Shown in pieces: positions 1 to 5,509 of a stretch of DNA of 6,652 nt. The stretch comes from Chloroflexi bacterium RBG_19FT_COMBO_55_16 (GTDB lineage: Bacteria; Chloroflexota; Anaerolineae; Anaerolineales; UBA4823): contig MGOK01000060.1 in the NCBI GenBank assembly GCA_001795335.1, forward strand, positions 10,328 through 16,979, read 5' to 3'. The notes below the pieces were generated by a model, which saw nothing but the letters and a program-made list of their open reading frames with translations, had not been told where the DNA came from and searched no databases. Both the position numbers and the translations under genes were made by a program. Each line of letters starts with the position of its first letter. The stretch's first letter is position 1.

Positions 1-1
1 A

Positions 2-124
2 GGTGTCAAAGGACGGATGATCGACCTTGGGTACAGTGATGACGACTATATTTCTTGGCACCAATGGGTGACGGTTTACTTTCTATGGCCTCCCCCTGAG
101 AATATCGTGTGGGTAATTCCATAA
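2..124 (+). CDS. C-terminal end of a 3D-domain (YabE/RpfB-like) cell-wall protein, partial
   Basis: This frame is open from the window edge to a TAA at 122-124 and gives 40 residues, so only the tail of the protein is visible. The visible part begins GVKGRMIDLGYSDDDY and continues with HQWVTVYFL before a Pro-rich end. This matches the closing part of the 3D domain, where a Gly-Gly-x-Lys-Gly segment is followed by Ile-Asp-Leu and a final V-x-VY-x-L strand. In that family, three Asp residues form a double-psi barrel related to lytic transglycosylases, and the proteins act on peptidoglycan outside the membrane. A 3D-domain gene (yabE) also lies just upstream of ksgA in Bacillus, which supports the call. 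The end overlaps the start of rsmA by 16 bp, so translation may be coupled. The family call rests on about 30 residues by eye and is tentative. Confidence 0.55.
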   Translation, partial: GVKGRMIDLGYSDDDYISWHQWVTVYFLWPPPENIVWVIP

Positions 125-960
125 ACTTGCCACTACTGGATGTCCCCAGGTTGCTGCGCCAATATGGTCTCCGCCCTGACCAGCGCCTGGGACAGGTTTT
201 TTTGGTGGACCCTGTCGCTCTTCGGCGAGTCACAGAGGCAGCCGATATCACTAAATCCGACACGGTATTAGAAATCGGAGCTGGACTGGGAAGCTTAACT
301 CGCTATCTGGCGGTCCGTGCGGGATCGGTGATAGCGGTCGAGCTGGATGCAAACCTCATCCCGCCATTGGAGCACGTGCTTAGCCCCTATCACAATGTAC
401 TTGTGGTACAAGGTGATATCCTGGAACTAGATCTGGCCCAATTAATTCAGGCGCCAGACTATCTGGTCGTCGCAAACATTCCTTACTACATCACTTCAGC
501 GCTCATCCGTCATCTTCTAGATTCTAGTGTCCGTCCGAAGCGCATCGTTCTCACAGTACAACGCGAGGTCGTGGCGCGGATTTGCGCTGCGCCGGGCGAG
601 ATGAACCTTCTTGCACTGAGCGTTCAGGTTTTTGGCCAACCCCAGATCATGGCGCACATCCCAGCAGGTGCATTCTACCCATCGCCAAAAATCGATTCGG
701 CGGTGGTGCGTATCGATCTTTACCCCTCAACGGTTATCCCTTCCCCTCTTCTTGAAACTTTTTTTCACCTAGCAAGGGCTGGCTTCAGCCAGAAACGCAA
801 AACCTTACGGAATTCTTTAACTGGCGGTCTCGCATTGAAACCCAGTGAAGCTGAGCGCCTTCTGCAAGCTGCTGGCCTCGATCCCCGTCGAAGGGCAGAA
901 ACCCTTAACCTGGACGAGTGGGGTCGGCTGGCAACTATTTACGGCGGTGGATCAATTTAG
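109..960 (+). CDS. rsmA: 16S rRNA (adenine1518-N6/adenine1519-N6) dimethyltransferase RsmA
   Basis: RsmA (KsgA) is a cytoplasmic SAM-dependent enzyme that dimethylates two adjacent adenines in the 3' hairpin of 16S rRNA late in 30S assembly. The 283-residue product has the family's usual length. In order it shows the N-terminal LGQVFLVD segment (27-34), SAM motif I VLEIGAGLGSLT (53-64), the acidic VELD (77-80), GDILELDL (102-109), the catalytic NIPYY (123-127), then VQREVVARI, a FYPSPKIDSAVVRI segment and the C-terminal GFSQKRKTLRNSL. One oddity is Val30: this position is normally Asn in the GQNFL motif that helps bind SAM. The start is a GTG at 109, the first possible start after an in-frame stop at 97-99, with no strong ribosome binding site; TTG at 127 is an alternative. 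The start lies inside the end of the upstream gene, and the 3' end overlaps the convergent glycosyltransferase gene by 26 bp. The family call is secure. Confidence 0.96.
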   Translation: MGNSINLPLLDVPRLLRQYGLRPDQRLGQVFLVDPVALRRVTEAADITKSDTVLEIGAGLGSLTRYLAVRAGSVIAVELDANLIPPLEHVLSPYHNVLVVQGDILELDLAQLIQAPDYLVVANIPYYITSALIRHLLDSSVRPKRIVLTVQREVVARICAAPGEMNLLALSVQVFGQPQIMAHIPAGAFYPSPKIDSAVVRIDLYPSTVIPSPLLETFFHLARAGFSQKRKTLRNSLTGGLALKPSEAERLLQAAGLDPRRRAETLNLDEWGRLATIYGGGSI

Positions 961-1708
961 GATCGACCAAGCTTAATGGACGTGTGATTGGATTTAAATC
1001 TTGATACTCCAGGAGCATTTGCCAGACTCGCTGCGCCGCCTCGATTTGGATTTTATACGACATCTTCGATAGCCCCCAGCGCCGGTCAGCGAAATAAAAG
1101 GGCACTTCCTGGAAATTATATCCAAGCCGATAGGATAGGTATGCCATTTCAATTTGAAAAGCATACCCATTAGATCGCACTCGATTGAGAGGCATTCCCA
1201 ACAAAGTCTCTCTTCGCCAAATCCGAAACCCACCCGTAACATCCCTTACCGGCAATCGCAAAATAGAGCGGGCATAGATATTCCCAAACGCCGATAAACC
1301 CTTACGCCAAAGTGGCCAGTGATCGTCCAATCTACCCCCAGGAATATAGCGCGAACCCATTGCCACGTCACATGTCTCAAGTGCATTCAGTAACTCGGGC
1401 AATTTTTCCGGCGGGTGGGAAAAGTCGGCATCCATCTGGGCAACTGACTCAGCCCCCTCCCGCAGAGCGCGACGGAAACCGATTATATAGGCTGAACCCA
1501 GGCCACGTTTCTCTCGCCGATGGATAACGGAGAGGCGGTCAGGGAAACTTTCAGCTAACTTTTCAGTAATTTCACCCGTACCATCCGGGCTGCCATCGTC
1601 CACCACTAAAACCTTAAGTCCAGGGATAGGTAAAGAGAATAGCACGGGGATCAACCGCGGAATATTCTCCGCCTCATCGAAGGTAGGGATTACAACTGTC
1701 AGCTGCAA
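935..1708 (-). CDS. Family-2 glycosyltransferase, polyprenol-phosphate mannose synthase (Dpm1) type
   Basis: The product resembles dolichol/polyprenol-phosphate mannose synthases, which transfer mannose from GDP-mannose to a polyprenyl phosphate at the cytoplasmic face of the membrane to make a lipid-linked sugar donor. It is a GT-A fold protein of 257 residues from the chosen start. Visible motifs are VVIPTFDEAENI (5-16), VVDDGSPDGT (35-44), the metal-binding MDADFSHPPE (92-101), GSRYIPGG (118-125), VTGGFRIWRRE (157-167), and a late EVPF...DRR...GLSKMS segment. There is no C-terminal GtrA or other membrane domain, so it is a soluble or peripheral single-domain form. I chose the TTG at 1708 because GGAG lies 7 nt upstream and the protein then begins MQLTVVIP, as expected; an upstream in-frame TTG at 1741 would add 11 residues and overlap the V4R gene by 8 bp. 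It is the last gene of the roadblock-V4R operon. The acceptor and exact sugar (mannose or glucose) are inferred from family only. Confidence 0.88.
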   Translation of the reverse strand: MQLTVVIPTFDEAENIPRLIPVLFSLPIPGLKVLVVDDGSPDGTGEITEKLAESFPDRLSVIHRREKRGLGSAYIIGFRRALREGAESVAQMDADFSHPPEKLPELLNALETCDVAMGSRYIPGGRLDDHWPLWRKGLSAFGNIYARSILRLPVRDVTGGFRIWRRETLLGMPLNRVRSNGYAFQIEMAYLSYRLGYNFQEVPFYFADRRWGLSKMSYKIQIEAAQRVWQMLLEYQDLNPITRPLSLVDPKLIHRRK

Positions 1709-1715
1709 GAATTTT

Positions 1716-1719
1716 CTCC
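1716..1719 (-). promoter_or_regulatory. Ribosome binding site (GGAG) deciding the glycosyltransferase start
   Basis: Read on the minus strand, GGAG sits 7 nt before the TTG at 1708. It lies inside the longer reading frame that begins at 1741, and it supports the shorter protein. No comparable site precedes 1741. Confidence 0.5.
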
Positions 1720-1733
1720 GCTCATGATCACAA

Positions 1734-2369
1734 CTATCCAATTGGGGTCTTATCGATCACAAATTCACACACATCATCTCCCATGGCAAAACACTTCGAC
1801 TCGGCAATGCGAAATTCATGACCCCCAGAAACCCATTTCAATCCGGCGTGCAATAATCCAACAGCGATAAAGCAAACCGGTTTATCCAAGTCTTTTCGCC
1901 CCCAACAAACCGGACAAATGTGAATTGTGTAGATAAACTCGTTATCGCGCTCTTCGACCGTACTCCGTTGATCGCTCACTTGAGTGAATATCCTGGCCAT
2001 AGCTGGCAATCCAATGCGTAGTTTTATCTTTAAAGGCAAAACCTTAAATGCCAGGTCGCTTGCCCCTGCAAGGGCACCGAAATTGCGTAAGGCATCGTTG
2101 AATGTGGCTCGTCCTGCTCTTAAAGCCAGTCCTCTTCCGCCGCGCGGGCCATACATCTCTTCCAACGCTTGATTGATCGCTGAAACGTCGGCAAAGTCAA
2201 ATTCCTTTGCCAGGTTACCTGGAGGATAGTTGTCGATCAAATGAGGTAAATGAGCTAGGTTTAATATCGCATTAAGGCCGTTCTTTCCCATGACATCTTC
2301 AAATGCCTTGATCATAATCAATGCGAATTTGTTGGCGTAAAAATAACCGCTTTTAGGAACTGATTCCAT
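1734..2369 (-). CDS. V4R (4-vinyl reductase) domain protein with Cys cluster
   Basis: The 211-residue product carries a C-terminal V4R domain, at about residues 140-207. The fingerprint is ICPVCWGR (151-158), PVCFIAVGLLHAGLKWVSGG (164-183) and E190-x2-C193-x-A-x-G-x3-C201-x-F203. Five cysteines (152, 155, 166, 193, 201) sit in this region and probably bind a metal or otherwise hold the fold. The N-terminal 130 residues are helical-looking (a YANKF segment, then ALEEMYGPRGGRGLALRAGRATF) and match the helical half of V4R-type proteins. V4R domains are small-ligand or regulatory modules, named after a bacteriochlorophyll reductase, and are related in fold to Bet3-type TRAPP subunits. No photosynthesis gene is present, so a pigment role is unlikely here. 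The ATG at 2369 is preceded by a modest GGAAAA. The gene lies 15 bp after the roadblock gene and directly before the glycosyltransferase, so all three probably form one operon. The ligand and function are unknown. Confidence 0.85.
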   Translation of the reverse strand: MESVPKSGYFYANKFALIMIKAFEDVMGKNGLNAILNLAHLPHLIDNYPPGNLAKEFDFADVSAINQALEEMYGPRGGRGLALRAGRATFNDALRNFGALAGASDLAFKVLPLKIKLRIGLPAMARIFTQVSDQRSTVEERDNEFIYTIHICPVCWGRKDLDKPVCFIAVGLLHAGLKWVSGGHEFRIAESKCFAMGDDVCEFVIDKTPIG

Positions 2370-2384
2370 GTCAATTTTCCAACA

Positions 2385-2756
2385 TCAAATCAGTTTCGCC
2401 AGGGCTTCAATCGCTCGCCGCATATCCAGAAAGATCAGACCTAACTTCGCCCGTTCACGTGCCAGGGATGTCAGGACAGCTTCTTCTCCAACGGACATCA
2501 AAATGACGTACCCGTTTTCGCCTTTGATATATACCTGTTCGAGGCTGCCGCGACCTAATTCCGAGGCGATGCGTTCCCCCAAAGAAAGCATTGCAGCGGA
2601 CATGGCTGACACTCGATCTTCTTCGACGCCTTGGGGCAACGCGGAGGCGATGCTCAAGCCGTCCACACTCACGATGGCTGAGGCTTCAATATCCGGAGAA
2701 GAGGCCTGAAGGTCCATCAATCGTTCGACCATGAGTTGAGAGCGTGACTTTGTCAT
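2385..2756 (-). CDS. Roadblock/LC7 domain protein
   Basis: This is a single-domain roadblock/LC7 protein of 123 residues, the usual size. Visible family traits are the first strands EASAIVSVDGLSIASALP (24-41), a central amphipathic helix VSAMSAAMLSLGERIASELG (49-68), then the strands LEQVYIKGENGYVILMSVG (72-90) and AVLTSLA (93-99), and a closing helix MRRAIEALAKL. Bacterial and archaeal roadblock proteins are soluble homodimers that commonly act as partners or GTPase-activating factors of MglA-like small GTPases, for example MglB. No GTPase gene is visible in the window, so the partner may be elsewhere, or the V4R protein encoded next may be the partner. The ATG at 2756 has AGGA 8 nt upstream and a good promoter about 75 bp upstream. 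It is the first gene of the operon. The family call is secure; the cellular role is not known. Confidence 0.92.
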   Translation of the reverse strand: MTKSRSQLMVERLMDLQASSPDIEASAIVSVDGLSIASALPQGVEEDRVSAMSAAMLSLGERIASELGRGSLEQVYIKGENGYVILMSVGEEAVLTSLARERAKLGLIFLDMRRAIEALAKLI

Positions 2757-2764
2757 AGTTTATT

Positions 2765-2768
2765 TCCT
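2765..2768 (-). promoter_or_regulatory. Ribosome binding site of the roadblock gene
   Basis: On the minus strand AGGA stands 8 nt before the ATG at 2756, a normal spacing, and supports this start. Confidence 0.55.
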
Positions 2769-2828
2769 ATCGAAGGTCGATCAGAGAGAACCGAAAGCAA
2801 ACCGTTTAAGAACGCAAACGTCAGATGA

Positions 2829-2857
2829 AATGTAGCATAGCCGAAGAATTGTGTCAA
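2829..2857 (-). promoter_or_regulatory. Sigma70-type promoter for the roadblock-V4R-glycosyltransferase operon
   Basis: Read on the minus strand, a perfect TTGACA (-35, positions 2857-2852) is followed by a 17-bp spacer and TACATT (-10, positions 2834-2829). A TGC just before the -10 gives an extended -10. Transcription would start near 2822 and leave a leader of about 65 nt with no obvious structure. The call is by consensus match only. Confidence 0.6.
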
Positions 2858-2876
2858 GCCGCGGGACTTTAGAAAA

Positions 2877-2903
2877 TTGAAAGTAAATCATTCATGCTAT
2901 AAT
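2877..2903 (+). promoter_or_regulatory. Sigma70-type promoter for the UbiD-family gene
   Basis: A perfect TATAAT lies at 2898-2903 and is preceded by TGC, an extended -10. A TTGAAA at 2877-2882 is the best -35, but its 15-bp spacer is short, so the extended -10 may carry most of the strength. Transcription would start near 2910, only about 23 nt before the ATG. The promoter is back-to-back with the minus-strand promoter, the two -35 boxes being separated by 19 bp. Confidence 0.6.
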
Positions 2904-2910
2904 CTACCCT

Positions 2911-2932
2911 GTTTTCCCATCGGGAATAAAAC
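2911..2932 (+). promoter_or_regulatory. Short leader hairpin covering the ribosome binding site of the UbiD gene
   Basis: The arms TTCCC (2914-2918) and GGGAA (2922-2926) form a 5-bp stem with a 3-nt loop, and the outer bases GTT (2911-2913) and AAC (2930-2932) can add three pairs across a bulge. The GGGA that would serve as the only ribosome binding site is in the stem. The stem is short, so this may be chance. Confidence 0.3.
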
Positions 2933-4396
2933 ATGCCAATCAACCATTTACGTGATTTTATCGAACTGCTCGATAACCACGGGCAGCTTGTTCGCATCAA
3001 CCAGTCAGTGTCACCTCACCTTGAGATTACAGAAATAACTGACCGGGTTTCCAAGGCATCTCCAGAACATAACAAAGCTCTGCTCTTCGATAACCTGCCT
3101 GGTTTCACGATGCCAGTACTGATCAATGCCTTTGGCAACCGGCAGCGCATGGCCTTAGCCTTAGGAGTAGATGATCTTGAAGATCTCAACCGCCGGTTGA
3201 GTGAGGTGATCGATCCACGCCTGCCGCGCGGATTGCGGGAGATGATCGGTCGTGGGCAGAATCTACTCGATGTGCTCAAGTCGATCGGTTTGGGGCCAAA
3301 GAAAGTTCGCCGAGCCCCCGTTCAAGAGGTCATCAACCAGGAACACCTGTCCTTAGATTTTATTCCCATCCTGCATTGCTGGCCTAAGGATGGGGGACGT
3401 TTCATCACCCTGCCGCAAGTGATCACACGCGATCCAGAGAGCGGTACACGCAATGTGGGGATGTATCGTCTGCAAGTCGTTGACGAGCGCACCCTTCTGG
3501 TTCACTGGCAGCGCCACAAAGGGGGTGCAGAACATGCGCGCGTTGCTCGCCAGAGCCAAATCGAGAAAATCCCGGCGGCGGTTGTGCTTGGTGGAGATCC
3601 AGCCAGCATATGGTGCGCCTCAGCACCCCTACCACCCAACATCGATGAATACCTTTTGGCAGGTTACCTGCGCGGCGCTCCAGTAGAATTTGTGGATTGT
3701 ATCTCTCAACCATTGGAGGTGCCAGCCCAGGCTGAAATTGTGATTGAAGGATACATCGATCCCAATGAATTCCGCCTGGAGGGTCCATTTGGCGACCATA
3801 CCGGCTATTACACGCCAGTGGAGCCTTTTCCGGTTCTCCACGTTACAGCGATCACGCATCGCAAAGATCCCATATATCCAACGACAATTGTCGGTATCCC
3901 ACCCATGGAAGACGTCTGGATGGGCAAAGCGACTGAACGACTTTTCTTACCCCTGATCCGTCTCTTTCTCCCCGAGGTCGTGGATGTGAATATGCCTGCG
4001 GAGGGCATTTTCCACAATCTGGTGATCGTTTCGATTAAAAAGCGTTTCCCTGGCCACGCCAAAAAAGTCATTTCTGGTTTGTGGGGCCTGGGACTGCTGT
4101 CTCTGGCTAAGGCGCTCGTCATCGTAGATGAATGGGTGGATGTACAAAACCTGTCCCAGTCTGCCTGGCAGGCGTTGGGGAATGTGGATTGGTCAAAGGA
4201 TATCGTCCTGATCAATGGCCCGGTCGACCATCTCGATCACGCTTCTTACTACCACTCTTTTGGGGGTAAAATTGGCCTCGACGCCACTGCCAAGCTCCCC
4301 GAAGAAGGTTACATACGTTCCTGGCCAGAGGTCATCCAGATGGATGCACAGGTCAAGGCGCGCATCGACGAGATTTGGGGAAAATTGGGTCTCTAA
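2933..4396 (+). CDS. ubiD: UbiD-family prenyl-FMN-dependent decarboxylase
   Basis: UbiD-family enzymes are cytosolic, use prenylated FMN made by UbiX, and reversibly decarboxylate aromatic or alpha,beta-unsaturated acids. The 487-residue product is full length (E. coli UbiD is about 497). Seen in order are an N-terminal MPINHLRDFIELLD segment, NVGMYRLQV (174-182), HWQRHKGG (191-198), EIVIEGYI (268-275), EGPFGDHTGYYTP (283-295), PPMEDVWMGKATE (323-335), FPGHAKKVISGLWG (372-385) and GLDATAKLP (448-456). By family analogy, Arg179, Glu283 and Asp288 form the catalytic Arg-Glu-Glu/Asp set, and Asn174, His195 and Glu272 hold the cofactor's metal and phosphate. The symbol marks the family: its job may be late menaquinone synthesis (classical or futalosine route) or catabolism of an aromatic acid. 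No UbiX gene is in the window. It has its own promoter, and a 56-bp gap separates it from the importer genes downstream on the same strand. Confidence 0.93.
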   Translation: MPINHLRDFIELLDNHGQLVRINQSVSPHLEITEITDRVSKASPEHNKALLFDNLPGFTMPVLINAFGNRQRMALALGVDDLEDLNRRLSEVIDPRLPRGLREMIGRGQNLLDVLKSIGLGPKKVRRAPVQEVINQEHLSLDFIPILHCWPKDGGRFITLPQVITRDPESGTRNVGMYRLQVVDERTLLVHWQRHKGGAEHARVARQSQIEKIPAAVVLGGDPASIWCASAPLPPNIDEYLLAGYLRGAPVEFVDCISQPLEVPAQAEIVIEGYIDPNEFRLEGPFGDHTGYYTPVEPFPVLHVTAITHRKDPIYPTTIVGIPPMEDVWMGKATERLFLPLIRLFLPEVVDVNMPAEGIFHNLVIVSIKKRFPGHAKKVISGLWGLGLLSLAKALVIVDEWVDVQNLSQSAWQALGNVDWSKDIVLINGPVDHLDHASYYHSFGGKIGLDATAKLPEEGYIRSWPEVIQMDAQVKARIDEIWGKLGL

Positions 4397-4413
4397 TCCG
4401 GATTACCTAATCC
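4394..4413 (+). repeat. Triple TAATCC motif with a 12-bp perfect palindrome at the end of the UbiD gene
   Basis: TAATCC (4394-4399) runs directly into its reverse complement GGATTA (4400-4405), making a perfect 12-bp palindrome. After CC, a third TAATCC follows at 4408-4413. The first TAA is the stop codon of the UbiD gene. The palindrome has no loop, so it cannot be an efficient terminator hairpin; a dimeric regulator site in front of the importer genes, or chance, is more likely. No U-tract follows. Confidence 0.4.
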
Positions 4414-4435
4414 ATAATCAACTGGCCTTTCACCG

Positions 4436-4441
4436 AAGGAG
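4436..4441 (+). promoter_or_regulatory. Ribosome binding site (AAGGAG) of the binding-protein gene
   Basis: AAGGAG lies 11 nt before the ATG at 4453. It is the strongest such site in the window, which suits the high expression usual for an importer binding protein. Confidence 0.6.
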
Positions 4442-4452
4442 TACAGCTAGAC

Positions 4453-5445
4453 ATGTTTAAGAGTCGTTTATTACTGATAACAAGTTCCCTGATCCTCTTG
4501 GCGGGTTTGATCCTGGGAGCCTGCGCACAGGCAACCCCACCGCTGACAACTCCCACTGCAATCTCACCCGCTGAACCGGTTACGCTCAGAATCGTAGTGT
4601 TACCGATCTTAGACACCTTACCCATGTATGTCGCCCAGCAGAAAGGCTACTTTGACGCCCAGGGGGTAAAAGTTGAGTTTATCCCGGCCGGTTCAGCCGC
4701 CGAGCGAGACCAGATCATAGCTGCCGGTCAAGGAGATGGCATGGTCAACGATCTGGTCTCCACGCTGTTTTACAACCAGGATACCATTCAGATCCAGATC
4801 GTCTCTTTGGCTCGCACCGCCACATCAGAATTTCCTCAATACTCTATCCTGGCAGCTGGCAACAGCGGCATATCCTCCGTGGAAGGTTTAAAGGGGGTTG
4901 AGATCGGTATCTCTGAAGGCTCGGTGATCGCCTACACGACCGACCGCCTGCTGCAAGCTGAAGGTTTATCTCCCGATCAAATCAAGACCATCGCGGTGCC
5001 TAAGATCGGCGAACGTATGGCGCTGCTGGGATCTGGTGAGCTGAAAGCTGCCAATCTTCCCGACCCACTTTCCTCGCTCGCTATTCAAAGTGGCGCCATT
5101 CCCATCCTTAACGACACCAAACACCCTGAATTAGGCAATAGCGAGATATCTTTCCGGAAGGTGGTGATCGATGAACACCCGCAGGCGATCCGGGGCTTCT
5201 TGATTGCAGTCGAGCAAGCTATTAAAGAGATCAACGCCGATCCCAGCCAATGGGAGTCTTTGCTTACTGAACAGAAATTGGTACCTGAGCCCCTGATTGG
5301 AACCTATAAGATTCCTCCCTTTCCTACCGGCAGTGTTCCTAGCGAAGCTCAGTGGGCTGATGTACTCGCCTGGGCCAAGGAAAAAGGTTTAATTTCGAAA
5401 GACGTGTCTTACAGCGACTCAGTTACAGCAGAGTTCCTCCCTTAA
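4453..5445 (+). CDS. ABC importer substrate-binding lipoprotein, NMT1/SsuA/THI5-like
   Basis: This is the extracytoplasmic binding protein of the importer encoded next to it. The 330-residue product starts with Lys/Arg, a hydrophobic stretch (L6-L21) and a lipobox LGAC, so Cys24 would be lipidated and anchor the protein to the membrane. A flexible Thr/Pro linker (about 25-42) follows. The mature domain opens with VTLRIVVLP...LPMYVAQQKGYFDAQGVKVEFI, the signature of the NMT1/SsuA family, where the ligand is caught between two lobes. Further traits are a GQGDGMVNDL segment, VEGLKGVEIGISEGSV and a C-terminal helix-rich part with EWA-like DVLAWAKEKGLI. Members carry sulfonates, nitrate, thiamine pyrimidine, riboflavin, phthalate and others; sequence alone does not fix the ligand here. 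No riboswitch fits into the 56-bp gap upstream. The ATPase and permease genes follow in the same direction. Confidence 0.9.
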   Translation: MFKSRLLLITSSLILLAGLILGACAQATPPLTTPTAISPAEPVTLRIVVLPILDTLPMYVAQQKGYFDAQGVKVEFIPAGSAAERDQIIAAGQGDGMVNDLVSTLFYNQDTIQIQIVSLARTATSEFPQYSILAAGNSGISSVEGLKGVEIGISEGSVIAYTTDRLLQAEGLSPDQIKTIAVPKIGERMALLGSGELKAANLPDPLSSLAIQSGAIPILNDTKHPELGNSEISFRKVVIDEHPQAIRGFLIAVEQAIKEINADPSQWESLLTEQKLVPEPLIGTYKIPPFPTGSVPSEAQWADVLAWAKEKGLISKDVSYSDSVTAEFLP

Positions 5446-5455
5446 GTGGGTTCTT

Positions 5456-5491
5456 TGCGTGGAACGTGTATTTCATCACATGTTTCACGCA
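5456..5491 (+). repeat. REP-like RNA hairpin between the binding-protein and ATPase genes
   Basis: The arms TGCGTGGAACGTGT (5456-5469) and ACATGTTTCACGCA (5478-5491) match at 12 of 14 positions, and both mismatches become G-U pairs in RNA. The transcript can therefore form a continuous 14-bp stem with an 8-nt loop. Only a weak T4 run follows (5496-5499), so it is not a strong terminator. The place, just after a binding-protein gene and before the ATPase gene, is where such stems protect the upstream message or lower downstream expression. The TCAC/ACGCATCAC wording resembles short dispersed intergenic repeats I associate with Chloroflexota genomes; that part is from memory. Confidence 0.65.
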
Positions 5492-5509
5492 TCACTTTTC
5501 GACGCAAGA

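Noticed and set aside
6..263. 85-codon minus-strand open frame across the 3D/rsmA junction
   Set aside because: Arg/Ser-rich composition without family resemblance; it is antisense to two real coding frames.
2368..2709. 113-codon plus-strand open frame over the roadblock gene
   Set aside because: The minus frame is a clear roadblock protein with a ribosome binding site and promoter; this frame is its shadow.
3423..3788. 121-codon minus-strand open frame within the UbiD gene
   Set aside because: Antisense shadow with Trp/Arg/Cys-rich composition; no recognisable domain.
3797..3799. Loss of a catalytic Glu in the UbiD active site (EGPFGD instead of EGPFGE)
   Set aside because: Asp at this place is normal in the UbiD branch (E. 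coli UbiD has EGPYGD as I recall it), so it is not a defect.
3808..4215. 135-codon minus-strand open frame within the UbiD gene
   Set aside because: The plus frame carries conserved UbiD motifs throughout this stretch; the minus frame shows none of its own.
4397..4452. Riboswitch (TPP or FMN) upstream of the binding-protein gene
   Set aside because: The 56-bp gap is too short for either class and none of their conserved boxes is visible.
5456..5499. Rho-independent terminator after the binding-protein gene
   Set aside because: The stem is good, but only four T follow, and with a break of several bases; the ATPase and permease genes clearly continue the operon.
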